A stretch of 64,000 nucleotides of DNA, taken from contig JBEKHH010000020.1 of assembly GCA_050012375.1 (NCBI GenBank), positions 11,166-75,165 of the forward strand. The letters run 5' to 3'. The stretch comes from PALSA-1353 sp050012375. GTDB taxonomy: Bacteria > Planctomycetota > Phycisphaerae > Tepidisphaerales > Tepidisphaeraceae. The notes beneath the pieces are model-generated. The model was not told where the DNA came from and searched no databases. It was given only the letters and a program-made list of their open reading frames with translations. Position 1 is the first letter of the stretch. Each line of letters opens with the position of its first letter. The position numbers and the translations under genes were made by a program. Below are positions 16,978-24,276 of this stretch, piece after piece.

Positions 16978-17255
16978 GCGGTTCAATCGAAAAACGCTTG
17001 ACGGATTTAGAACAGGCATCAGGCGCGAGTGTGTGTCCGACATGCGGACAGGGCGGAACCATCGACGCGCGAAACGTCGAGTTTCCCTTCATCGACCTGG
17101 GCAAACCGCAACCGCCGCCGATGCTCTGTCCATCGTGCGGACGGCCGCCGATGAGCTTCACGGTTCAAATCGGCGGGAAGCCAGTCAAAGCCTACGCCGG
17201 TATTGATGATGGCGACACACAACCACAAACCGCCGGCCAAGCCGGCAAGGATTGA
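16974..17255 (+). CDS. Small protein with two C-x2-C pairs
   Basis: A 93-residue protein starting at GTG 16974 overlapping the previous stop. It shares the MSxSIEKRLTDLEQ-type N-terminus with its neighbour and has CPTCG and CPSCG pairs 37 residues apart, likely one zinc ribbon. Together with 16711 it looks like a tandem duplication that diverged. Confidence 0.6.
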   Translation: MSGSIEKRLTDLEQASGASVCPTCGQGGTIDARNVEFPFIDLGKPQPPPMLCPSCGRPPMSFTVQIGGKPVKAYAGIDDGDTQPQTAGQAGKD

Positions 17256-17258
17256 ATT

Positions 17259-17609
17259 ATGTCCCACGACTTTGGAATCGCTCAACGGCAGGCGCACCGC
17301 TCGCTCGTTGACAAGTTGGATGCGGCGCTATCGCGCGTGAAATCGACCGGCGATTATCACGACGTTGACCCCCGACGCGGCACGGACGGCCTGGCGATTG
17401 CGCTTCACGGCCTGTGCAAATTGTGCGGTGAAATCCTGGCCGATCCGTGCATGCGCGAATTTCTGCCGGATCGGCAAGCGTCGCCGCTGTTTCAAGCGAT
17501 GTCTAGAATCGCGGACTCTGCATCGGGCGTGCCCGCAAAACCCGCGCAAAAATCAGCCGTGGTATCACGGATCGCGCAAATGGCATCCGGGAAAGAAGGC
17601 GCGCGATGA
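17259..17609 (+). CDS. Island protein of unknown function (116 aa)
   Basis: It starts at ATG 17259 just after the zinc-ribbon gene and ends overlapping the next start. The sequence is mostly helical, with a LCKLCGEIL cysteine pair. No domain is recognised. Confidence 0.55.
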   Translation: MSHDFGIAQRQAHRSLVDKLDAALSRVKSTGDYHDVDPRRGTDGLAIALHGLCKLCGEILADPCMREFLPDRQASPLFQAMSRIADSASGVPAKPAQKSAVVSRIAQMASGKEGAR

Positions 17610-18118
17610 GCATCGTAGCAACCCTCCAAACTGACGAAGCTGTGAGCAAAACATCTGCGCTCAAAAGCTACGCGGCAATTCTGCACCGCGAAGCGAAAAA
17701 CAAAAGTGCCAAGGATGATGAAGCGGCGCTCCGCTCCGCGATGTCCGCGCTAGGTATTTCCGGCGGCGACGCGGCCAGGGATTTGTCTATCATCAAGCAG
17801 GCTGTCCGCGCCGAAGCGGACCTTGTGTCCGACGTGGAACTGCAGCGCATGGCCGACGCCATCGAAGTGGCGCGGATCGCGGGAGCCAAGCTGCAGCGCG
17901 AATATGCGCCGAAACTAAAAGCGGCGCAGCTTGCCTTAGAGAACGCGCAGCACGTCAAAAATTTGGCCGAATCAAGAATCGCCGCGGCAAGAGACAAATT
18001 ATTTCGGTTGCAACAACAATCACCGAGGGCTTTTGGCGAAGCACCCCCGCCGATTGCCGAGAAGCCGCCGCAATTTGATCGCGGGAGTTGGCGAGCAAAT
18101 GCAAGGCCAAGCGTTTAA
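17606..18118 (+). CDS. Coiled-coil island protein (170 aa)
   Basis: ATG overlaps the previous stop. Residues about 20-145 are Ala/Glu/Lys rich with heptad-like spacing, suggesting a long coiled coil (MADAIEVARIAGAKLQREY...). The Pro-rich tail (APPPIAEKPPQFDRG) follows. Similar proteins occur near phage head or scaffolding genes, but nothing here proves that. Confidence 0.55.
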   Translation: MSIVATLQTDEAVSKTSALKSYAAILHREAKNKSAKDDEAALRSAMSALGISGGDAARDLSIIKQAVRAEADLVSDVELQRMADAIEVARIAGAKLQREYAPKLKAAQLALENAQHVKNLAESRIAAARDKLFRLQQQSPRAFGEAPPPIAEKPPQFDRGSWRANARPSV

Positions 18119-18229
18119 TTATCAGGCCATAGGCACGCCGGTCAGACGGCGTGTATTCCTTTCACCCGGCGGTTCGAGCGATCGCGCCGCCGGGATTTTG
18201 AAAATTCGGTGAAGCAATGCGAACCATGA

Positions 18230-18532
18230 CAGCACAACCGCCGGCAACGCCAGCAGGACGATAAATGGCTGGCGGAAAAGCAGCGAATCGAGGACGAGGC
18301 AAGCAGCAGGCGAGCCGAAGCACAAACAGGAAATCAGAACGCCTGTAAGAATAAAAAAACGACAGTTGCTCAAAATGAGCAACCATCGAATTTTGCGCGA
18401 ACCCGCACCGCCGCCGCCAAAGCGGCCAGGGTCGGCCCCTCGACCGTCCAGCGCGCCGATACCCTTGCCAAGCTGAGGCCCGATCTCGCAGCCAAGGTTC
18501 GTAGCGGGGAAATGAAGGCATCAAGAGGGTGA
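18230..18532 (+). pseudogene. ParB/KorB-like HTH remnant 1
   Basis: An open stretch without ATG, GTG or TTG near its start encodes GNQNACKNKK...RTRTAAAKAARVGPSTVQRADTLAKLRPDLAAKVRSGEMKASRG. The motif A-A-K-x-A-x-V-G-x-x-T-V-x-R-A with a following L-A-x-K-V-x-x-G-E is the HTH found in ParB-like plasmid and phage proteins. A close partial copy lies at 18827-19066. It has probably lost its N-terminus. Confidence 0.55.
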
Positions 18533-18535
18533 ACC

Positions 18536-18769
18536 ATGAACGGACTCCAAAACGCACGGACAATAACAGCGCCGCCGCCTACGTCCGCTCCGTTGTTCAC
18601 CCGCGAGCTTTGCCAGAGTCTTTCCCGCGCCGCCGTCACGGTGGACAAATGCGACATCGCGCCGCCAATGGACAGCTATCGCCTGGCCCGATTCCATGAG
18701 CTTGAATCGCAAGCCAAGCGGGAACTGCGGGAACTTCGGGACCGCCTGGCGTCGATGGCCCTGGATTGA
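18536..18769 (+). CDS. Small island protein (77 aa)
   Basis: It starts 3 nt after the HTH remnant. The C-terminal half (YRLARFHELESQAKRELRELRDRLASMALD) is helical and charged. The last residues LASMALD are identical to those of the 18827 frame, and the DNA (GCGTCGATGGC-CTGGATT) is also repeated there, which points to local duplication. Confidence 0.5.
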   Translation: MNGLQNARTITAPPPTSAPLFTRELCQSLSRAAVTVDKCDIAPPMDSYRLARFHELESQAKRELRELRDRLASMALD

Positions 18770-18826
18770 AGGGGCGTGCAACCCACAGAGGTTGTGTGCG
18801 GTATCATCGAAGCGGAGACGCGCCAA

Positions 18827-19066
18827 ATGGACAAAGACAAACTCATCGCGGCGTTGAACAACCTGGGCGAACGCGACGAGGACGAGAGAAACGAGGCGCG
18901 AAAAGGAAACCAGAATGCCTCTAAGGACAAAAAAAACGAGGGGGGTCATTTTGACCCCCCTCGTTCTAAGCGCAAGCCGCTTCGCACCGCCGCCGCCAAG
19001 TCTGCTAAAGTGGGGCCATCAACGGTCAAGCGTGGCGATACCCTGGCGTCGATGGCGCTGGATTAG
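18827..19066 (+). CDS. ParB/KorB-like HTH remnant 2 (79 aa)
   Basis: ATG 18827 opens a frame with the acidic MDKDKLIAALNNLGERDEDE start, then GNQNASKDKK and RTAAAKSAKVGPSTVKRGDTLASMALD. It shares GNQNA-K-KK and the A-A-K-x-A-x-V-G-P-S-T-V block with the remnant at 18230, but ends where that one continues. A 14-bp hairpin (18935-18965) lies inside the frame. Probably a recombined, truncated copy; whether it is expressed is unclear. Confidence 0.45.
   Translation: MDKDKLIAALNNLGERDEDERNEARKGNQNASKDKKNEGGHFDPPRSKRKPLRTAAAKSAKVGPSTVKRGDTLASMALD
18935..18965 (+). repeat. 14-bp perfect hairpin
   Basis: Arms AACGAGGGGGGTCA and TGACCCCCCTCGTT have a 3-nt loop. The centre GGGGTCA/TGACCCC is shared with the hairpin at 11986. 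An A-run precedes and no T-run follows on the plus strand; on the minus strand it is followed by T6. Confidence 0.65.
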
Positions 19067-19080
19067 TCGGCGGAACATCT

Positions 19081-19094
19081 GGGCAAATTTGCCC
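19081..19094 (+). promoter_or_regulatory. Palindromic operator at the xis-int promoter
   Basis: GGGCAAATTTGCCC is a perfect 14-bp palindrome that ends one base before the -35 box at 19096. This placement is typical of a repressor or activator site. No candidate regulator is assigned; the island HTH proteins at 14440 and 14645 are options. Confidence 0.65.
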
Positions 19095-19095
19095 C

Positions 19096-19124
19096 TTGAC
19101 ATCGCATTGCCACATAGCTAGTAT
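19096..19124 (+). promoter_or_regulatory. Sigma-70 promoter of xis-int, probably leaderless
   Basis: A consensus -35 TTGACA (19096-19101), a 17-nt spacer and a -10 TAGTAT (19119-19124) are seen. The expected transcription start, about 7 nt downstream, coincides with ATG 19132, so the mRNA would have no 5' leader. Confidence 0.75.
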
Positions 19125-19131
19125 CGTTGCA

Positions 19132-19338
19132 ATGGAACTGACGACAAAGCAATTCGCGGCCAAGCTGGGGGTGAGCCACCAGCGCGTGCGCCAGATGATC
19201 GACGAAAAGAAAATCAAGGCCCGGCTGGTGACGCCGCGATTGCTGCTGATCGAGTCGCATGAACTGACCAAGGTGAAACATCGGCCGACAGGACGGCCGG
19301 CGAAAGCAAAGGTGAAACATGGCATCAATCGCAAGTGA
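19132..19338 (+). CDS. Excisionase-like HTH protein
   Basis: A 68-residue protein with the MELTTKQFAAKLGVSHQRVRQMIDEKKIKARLV helix-turn-helix, followed by a basic tail (HRPTGRPAKAKVKHG). It overlaps the integrase start by 20 nt, as excisionase/directionality factors commonly do. The start is ATG 19132; the ORF could begin further up at 19096 but that would translate the -35 box. Likely bends att DNA and favours excision. Confidence 0.8.
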   Translation: MELTTKQFAAKLGVSHQRVRQMIDEKKIKARLVTPRLLLIESHELTKVKHRPTGRPAKAKVKHGINRK

Positions 19339-20626
19339 CAGCGGCGGACGTAAGCGGATCATGTTCATGGCCGGCGACGGTTCACGCAGGACAATCAGGG
19401 TGGGGAAACTGACCAGGCCGCAAGCCGAAAGGGTCAAGGCCAAGGTGGAATCCCTGATCGGCGGGCTGATAGCCGGCGGCGTGGTCGATGACGAAACGAG
19501 CCGATGGGTTGCGGGCCTGCCCGACGCGATGCACGCCCGGCTTGTGGCCGTGGGCCTGGCCAAGCCGCGGCAGGCGATGGCGGTTGCAACGCTTGGCAAG
19601 CTGCACGATGAATTCTTCGCGGCGCTGCACGTCAAGCCCGGCACGCACGCGGCGTACAAGCAAGGCGCGGACAGTCTGCTAACTCACTTCGGAGAGACAA
19701 AGCCCCTGCCGGAGATTGACGCCCTGGCGATCGACAAGTGGCTCCAAAGCCTGCGCGCCGAGGAGTTGGCCGAGGCGACGGTTGCCAAGCGGACGCAAAC
19801 AGCCAAGCGGATGTTTCGGCAGGCGGTTCGCTGGAAGATGGTTGCCGAAAGTCCGCTGGAAGATGTTGAAATCGGCAGTCAAAAGAACAAGGCCCGCCAA
19901 TTCTTCATTGCCCGCGACGTGGCCGATCGGGTGCTGGAAGCCTGCCCCGATGCACAATGGCGGTTGCTGTTTGCCCTGAGCCGCTACGGCGGGCTTCGGT
20001 GTCCATCGGAACACCTGGCGTTGAAATGGGGTGACATCGACTTTGAGCATGACCGGATTTTGGTCCGATCCCCGAAAACCGAACACCACAAGGGGAAGGA
20101 AACCCGGCTCATGCCGCTGTTTCCAGAGCTTCGCAAGCCGCTGCTGGACGTGTACGCCGAAGCCGAGCCGGGCACGGAGTACGTTATCACCCGATACCGC
20201 AACGCGAATTCCAATTTGCGGACCCAGCTTGAAAGAATCATGCGGCGGGCTGGCGTCGATTCCTGGCCGCGTTTGTTCCAGAATCTTCGCGCCAGCCGGG
20301 CAACCGAATTGGCGGCGGAATTTCCGAGCCACGTTGCGGCGAGTTGGCTGGGACACTCCGAAGAAATCGCCGACGCCCATTACCGGCAAGTGCTGGACGG
20401 CGACTTCGCCAAGGCCATCGCCGGGCCGGCGGACGGGGCGGCGCAAAATCAGGCGCAGTCAACCCCGGACAAGGCCGGACAGACCCGGACAACGGAAAAT
20501 GCGATGGGCGAGAATCGCCCGGAAAATCAGGCAAAACCCGCCTTGTGTGCAGTTGGCGGGGATGAGGGGGATGGGCGCGGTAGGATTCGAACCTACGAAG
20601 GCAGAGCCATCAGATTTACAGTCTGA
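19319..20626 (+). CDS. Tyrosine recombinase (island integrase)
   Basis: 435 residues in the integrated form. The N-terminal arm-binding region (to about 95) is followed by a SAM-like core-binding domain (about 100-190) and the catalytic domain. Box I Arg is in YGGLRCPSEHL, the beta-strand Lys is in RSPKTEHHKG, box II reads FQNLRASR so the usual His of HxxR is Gln, and LGHSEEIADAHY gives the His and the Tyr nucleophile. After about residue 375 the tail is Gln-rich and ends in GRGRIRTYEGRAIRFTV, the last 12 residues being encoded by the antisense strand of tRNA-Tyr. In the circle the tail would be 60 residues instead (483 aa in all). It shares a transcript with the excisionase. Confidence 0.92.
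   Translation: MASIASDSGGRKRIMFMAGDGSRRTIRVGKLTRPQAERVKAKVESLIGGLIAGGVVDDETSRWVAGLPDAMHARLVAVGLAKPRQAMAVATLGKLHDEFFAALHVKPGTHAAYKQGADSLLTHFGETKPLPEIDALAIDKWLQSLRAEELAEATVAKRTQTAKRMFRQAVRWKMVAESPLEDVEIGSQKNKARQFFIARDVADRVLEACPDAQWRLLFALSRYGGLRCPSEHLALKWGDIDFEHDRILVRSPKTEHHKGKETRLMPLFPELRKPLLDVYAEAEPGTEYVITRYRNANSNLRTQLERIMRRAGVDSWPRLFQNLRASRATELAAEFPSHVAASWLGHSEEIADAHYRQVLDGDFAKAIAGPADGAAQNQAQSTPDKAGQTRTTENAMGENRPENQAKPALCAVGGDEGDGRGRIRTYEGRAIRFTV
20437..20531 (+). repeat. Putative integrase arm-type sites, right
   Basis: Copies of AAAATCAGGC occur at about 20445 and 20523, matching those near the left end. The stretch 20437-20457 is identical over 21 nt to 13402-13422. They lie inside the C-terminal coding part of the integrase. 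Confidence 0.6.
20571..20592 (+). other. attR within tRNA-Tyr
   Basis: The core 20571-20587 equals the left copy. It forms the acceptor and T-arm 3' half of tRNA-Tyr, so the tRNA remains intact after integration. Confidence 0.9.
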
Positions 20627-20653
20627 CCCGTTTGTCCACTTCGGTACACGCCC
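20572..20653 (-). tRNA. tRNA-Tyr (GTA)
   Basis: The reverse strand folds into a full class II cloverleaf of 82 nt: 7-bp acceptor (one G-U), D-stem CCG/CGG, anticodon stem TCAGA/TCTGA with loop CTGTAAA, long variable arm, T-arm GTAGG-TTCGAAT-CCTAC, and discriminator A. CCA is not encoded. It serves as the island's attachment site. Confidence 0.97.
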
Positions 20654-20688
20654 TCGATCCATTTGCCGCTTTTTTTGCGCGCGATGGA

Positions 20689-20717
20689 ATTATCGCCGAC
20701 GTGGCGGGATGTTGCAA
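20689..20717 (-). promoter_or_regulatory. Promoter of tRNA-Tyr
   Basis: On the minus strand a -35 TTGCAA (20712-20717) and -10 GATAAT (20689-20694) are separated by 17 nt and end 35 nt before the tRNA 5' end. Confidence 0.6.
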
Positions 20718-20940
20718 ACCACGGTTTCATCTCGCAAACTCCGGGCGGGCTGGTCCGCTTTAGGCGATGCATCATTTCGCAAAATCGAAGGTGATTGTGC
20801 AGTCGTCGGCGGGCTGTATGCTGTTGAAAAAACTGATGTCGTGCAGATTGCCCGGTGCTGCTCGGCTCAATGCGTACCGCGAAGCGGGCAATCGTGGCCA
20901 GAATCACGAGGCGGTATTAAACCTCAATGGATCGCAAATC

Positions 20941-21213
20941 CTAATGAGCTTCGGTGACGATCAACTCGGTCTTCACGACGTCGGCAGCCAGATCCTTTAC
21001 CTTGAAGAGTGAGCCCTCTTCAACCTCCACCTGCTCGGGAAGGAGCAAGGCTCGGGTTTGATAATCATGCCCGATTTGGTGAAACTCGACCTCGTAGGCA
21101 GTAGATGGCGCAAACCATGTGCTGCGTACGACGCCAACTTCGCCGCGAATCAGGGCCAGTTCCGGGATGTCCGTCGTGAGGCGGACGAAGTCATCAATAT
21201 GGGGCGACCGCAT
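20941..21213 (-). CDS. DUF4926-like small protein
   Basis: A 90-residue protein starting at the ATG at 21213, which has GGAGG with a 5-nt spacing; further upstream ATGs lack this. The pattern DDFVRLTTDIPELALIRGEVGVVRS...AYEVEFHQIGHDYQTRALLLPEQVE matches the DUF4926 family of small beta-barrel-like proteins often linked to toxin-antitoxin-like loci. Function unknown. It stands alone between tRNA-Tyr and mutY. Confidence 0.75.
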   Translation of the reverse strand: MRSPHIDDFVRLTTDIPELALIRGEVGVVRSTWFAPSTAYEVEFHQIGHDYQTRALLLPEQVEVEEGSLFKVKDLAADVVKTELIVTEAH

Positions 21214-21357
21214 GGCATCCTCCATGAGCATTGGATAGACTCCCCATCCGACCTATCCAATAGTAATCCTCGACCACCCCCTTCAGCGCAACAAAAATAA
21301 ACCTTTTTTTCGGACTTTGCAAATTAAAGGCGGAAAAATCTTCCCAGATTAACGTCA

Positions 21358-22455
21358 ATGGAGCGACAAGCGAACAGGACCGTCCCGAAGCAGAAAGATC
21401 GAATTGCGCGCGGGTTGCTCAGGTGGTATGAGCGGAATCGGCGTGATTTGCCATGGCGGCCGCCGATCGGAAGCAGGTCAAGCGCCGACCCGTATGCCGT
21501 GCTGGTGAGCGAGTTTATGCTTCAGCAGACCCAGGTGGTGACGGTGACGCCGTATTTCCTGCGGTTCATCAAGGCGTATCCCACCATCGGCCAGCTTGCG
21601 GCGGTGCCGGAGCAGGAAGTCCTTCGGCTCTGGCAGGGGTTAGGGTACTATTCGCGAGCAAGAAACCTTCGGGCGGCGGCGAGAATGATTGCGACCGAAT
21701 TTGGTGGGCGCATCCCCTGTTCACCACAGGAGTTAATGAGTTTGCCTGGTGTTGGAAGGTATACGGCTGGGGCGGTGGCGTCGATCGCGTTTGACCACCG
21801 AGCGCCCATTCTGGATGGCAACGTCGCCCGGGTGCTGTGCCGACTGGGAATGATCCAATCCGATCCGGAAGATCCGAAGACGCGTGAGATGCTTTGGCGG
21901 CGGGCGGAAGAGATTCTTCCGCGAACATCGGTCGGGGATTTCAATTCGGCATTGATGGAATTGGGGGCGACGCTTTGCACGCCGACGGCGCCCCGATGCC
22001 CGGTTTGTCCGCTACGACGATTCTGTCGGGCGGCTGAGGCGGGATTGCAGGAATCGATCCCCCGGCCGCGCAGATCCAGGCCGACCCCTCTTCTCTTGCG
22101 GTGGACGTTCTGCCTGTCGAGGGCGAATCGCTGGCTGATCGAGCGCCGGCCGGACAAAGGCCGGTGGGCGGGCTTGTGGCAGTTTCCGACGATCAAGGCG
22201 GCGGATGGCCAGCCCGTTGCCGCAATCATCGGGCGTCAGATGGGTGTGCGGATTCGGGAACTGCGCGAGGTTGGTCAGTTGCGGCATGCCCTGACGCATC
22301 GGAAGTACCTCTTCAAAGCCTTCGCCGCCACGGCTATGGGCAACGGAAGAATCACATCGGAGCCGATGCGCCGGTGGGTCAAGCTGAACGAATTGGAGCA
22401 ATATCCGCTGTCGCGGCCGCAGGCGAAGATTGCGGAAATGATTTCCAGCCTGTGA
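21358..22455 (+). CDS. mutY: A/G-specific adenine glycosylase
   Basis: Removes adenine mispaired with 8-oxoguanine. 365 residues. The helix-hairpin-helix and catalytic region reads LMSLPGVGRYTAGAVASIAFD...ILDGNVARVL with the catalytic Asp, the Glu lies in VLVSEFMLQQTQV, and the [4Fe-4S] cluster is C-x6-C-x2-C-x5-C (CTPTAPRCPVCPLRRFC). A C-terminal NUDIX-like domain begins around residue 240 (WLIERRPDKGRWAGLWQFP). The N-terminus starts MERQANRTVPKQKDRIARGLL. Confidence 0.95.
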   Translation: MERQANRTVPKQKDRIARGLLRWYERNRRDLPWRPPIGSRSSADPYAVLVSEFMLQQTQVVTVTPYFLRFIKAYPTIGQLAAVPEQEVLRLWQGLGYYSRARNLRAAARMIATEFGGRIPCSPQELMSLPGVGRYTAGAVASIAFDHRAPILDGNVARVLCRLGMIQSDPEDPKTREMLWRRAEEILPRTSVGDFNSALMELGATLCTPTAPRCPVCPLRRFCRAAEAGLQESIPRPRRSRPTPLLLRWTFCLSRANRWLIERRPDKGRWAGLWQFPTIKAADGQPVAAIIGRQMGVRIRELREVGQLRHALTHRKYLFKAFAATAMGNGRITSEPMRRWVKLNELEQYPLSRPQAKIAEMISSL

Positions 22456-22502
22456 CGAGCGGTTCTTGCACTTCTATTGAAATCGTGGTTTGTCCCTGCT
22501 GA

Positions 22503-23540
22503 TCATTTCGCCAGAAGATCCTGAACGGCATTGTCTTGCAGAGCAGCCGCCAGTTGCTCGAGGACGAGGGACACATTGACGTTGGCGGCCAGGTATTTTT
22601 CGGCGCGGGCAATCGCTTCGACGGCATCGCAGGCGTGGTCCAGAAAATTTGCATCGGCATCGGGGCGAAGCCTTTGACGAATACGCCGCGCGGCGATGGA
22701 GAGATAGACGCCCAGGCCCGTGCGGACGGCTGAATCCTTGCTGGCCAGTTCGTCGCGCTCCAGGGCCTTGGCCGCGTAGGCGTCGGCAGCTTTGCGAAGA
22801 AGATCGGCCAGGTCGGAGCCTTCCCCTGCGAGAATGGAATCCATGGACTCGGCGACGGCCCGGGCGTGGGCGAGGATGCCGTCTTCGATCCATCGCAGGG
22901 CAACGCCGAGCGAGCCATCGGAGAAATCCGCCGCGGCGGCGACCGTTGCTGCGTCGATGCCCCGGCGCTGGAGATGCGTTGCGACCAGTTGCCTGGGCAG
23001 CGATGGGAAGCGGAGGGTTTGGCACCGGCTGCGGATCGTGGGCAAAAGATCCCCGGCCTGAATAGTCAGCAGGACGATCAGGCAGCGGCCCGCGGGCTCT
23101 TCGAGCGTTTTGAGCAACGCGTTCTGAGCGGCGTCGGTCATCAGCTCCGCCTGCTCGACGAGAAAAACCTTTCCGCGGCCCAGGACCGTTTTTCGGCCTG
23201 CGGGCTCAGCCAAATTGTACCGGATGACGTTGATCGACAGTTGGGTGGCCTTGCTCGATCCGCTCTTGTCGTGCAGGCGGCCCAGCTCCTTGGTGATGAC
23301 GTGAAAATCGGGATGAATCCCGCTCGCGATGGCGTGGCAGCTCCGGCACTTCCCGCAGGCATCATCGGAACCGGGTCGTTCGCAAAGGAAGAACGCGGCC
23401 AACGCCGAGGCGGTTGTCGCTTTTCCCACGCCCTCGGGACCGGCGAAGATCAGGCCGTGCGGCAACCGATCCGCCGCCACCGTCGCGCGGAGCGATGCGA
23501 TCACGGCATCCTGTCCGAAGATGTCGCTCAATCGAACCAT
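22503..23540 (-). CDS. holB: DNA polymerase III delta' subunit
   Basis: Clamp-loader subunit, 345 residues. Walker A-like GPEGVGKATT, the zinc module CERPGSDDACGKCRSC and the sensor/SRC-like TIRSRCQTLRF are present. The N-terminus MVRLSDIFGQDAVIASLRA is standard for delta'. It follows tmk with a 6-nt gap, the common tmk-holB pairing. Confidence 0.93.
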   Translation of the reverse strand: MVRLSDIFGQDAVIASLRATVAADRLPHGLIFAGPEGVGKATTASALAAFFLCERPGSDDACGKCRSCHAIASGIHPDFHVITKELGRLHDKSGSSKATQLSINVIRYNLAEPAGRKTVLGRGKVFLVEQAELMTDAAQNALLKTLEEPAGRCLIVLLTIQAGDLLPTIRSRCQTLRFPSLPRQLVATHLQRRGIDAATVAAAADFSDGSLGVALRWIEDGILAHARAVAESMDSILAGEGSDLADLLRKAADAYAAKALERDELASKDSAVRTGLGVYLSIAARRIRQRLRPDADANFLDHACDAVEAIARAEKYLAANVNVSLVLEQLAAALQDNAVQDLLAK

Positions 23541-23546
23541 GGATTC

Positions 23547-24206
23547 TCATTGGAGCGAAGCCAGCCGGCGCATGACTTCGGCGTGGACTTGCTCGACCTC
23601 CCTCGTTGCATCCACGACGTAATGCTTGCGACGATCCTTCTTCGCTTGCCGAAGGTAATTCTGCCTAACCATTTCGTGATACTCCAGCGAGCGCCGTTCG
23701 ATGCGGTCCTTCTCTGCTCCGGCGACCGGATCATCTGGAAACAGCGTGAACTTCGGACGCGTGCGGGCGCTGCTCACCGCCACCGGCAGGTCGAAAATGA
23801 TCGTCAGGTCCGGCCAATGTTCGTGCACCGCGGCCCGGCCGACGGCCAGAATCTCCGCCTCCGTCAGCCCGTCGCCGCCGAGCTGATACGCCAACGTGCT
23901 GGAAACGAAGCGGTCGGAAATCACGCACGAGCCGGCTTGCAGAGCCGGGAGAATCACCTGGCGCATCATCTGGGCGCGGGCGGCCATGAACAGCAGCATC
24001 TCGCAGCGCATGGCCATTTCAGTGTTGCCTGGATCAAGGAGGATTGCGCGGATCATCTCGCCGATGCCCGTTGTGCCCGGATCGCGCACCAGAAGGGTCT
24101 GCACGCCCGCTTTCTCAATCGCCGCCCGCGCCAGTTGGGCCTGCGTGCTTTTGCCGCAGCCTTCGTTGCCGTCGAAGACGATGAATTTTCCTCGCAGGTG
24201 GAGCAT
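23547..24206 (-). CDS. tmk: Thymidylate kinase
   Basis: Phosphorylates dTMP to dTDP. 219 residues with P-loop FDGNEGCGKSTQAQLA, the DR(D)PG loop (VRDPGTTGIGEMIR) and the DRFVSSTLAYQ motif. It is transcribed together with holB. The usual E-P-G in the second motif is D-P-G here. Confidence 0.93.
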   Translation of the reverse strand: MLHLRGKFIVFDGNEGCGKSTQAQLARAAIEKAGVQTLLVRDPGTTGIGEMIRAILLDPGNTEMAMRCEMLLFMAARAQMMRQVILPALQAGSCVISDRFVSSTLAYQLGGDGLTEAEILAVGRAAVHEHWPDLTIIFDLPVAVSSARTRPKFTLFPDDPVAGAEKDRIERRSLEYHEMVRQNYLRQAKKDRRKHYVVDATREVEQVHAEVMRRLASLQ

Positions 24207-24276
24207 GGAGATTGGAAAGTCAGAAATCAGAAACCAGGTCCCTTGATCATGGCGCTGTTCTGGTTTCGAGTCTACT

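Larger units (their letters stand above)
13340..20588 (+). mobile_element. Integrative island in tRNA-Tyr (7.2 kb)
   Basis: Both ends carry the direct repeat ATGGGCGCGGTAGGATT (13340-13356 and 20571-20587), which is the 3' end of tRNA-Tyr read on the opposite strand. Inside are a prim-pol initiator, iterons, excisionase and integrase, plus about ten small genes. No capsid, terminase large subunit or conjugation gene is seen, so it resembles a small satellite-like or plasmid-like integrative element. All genes run rightwards toward the integrase. Confidence 0.9.
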
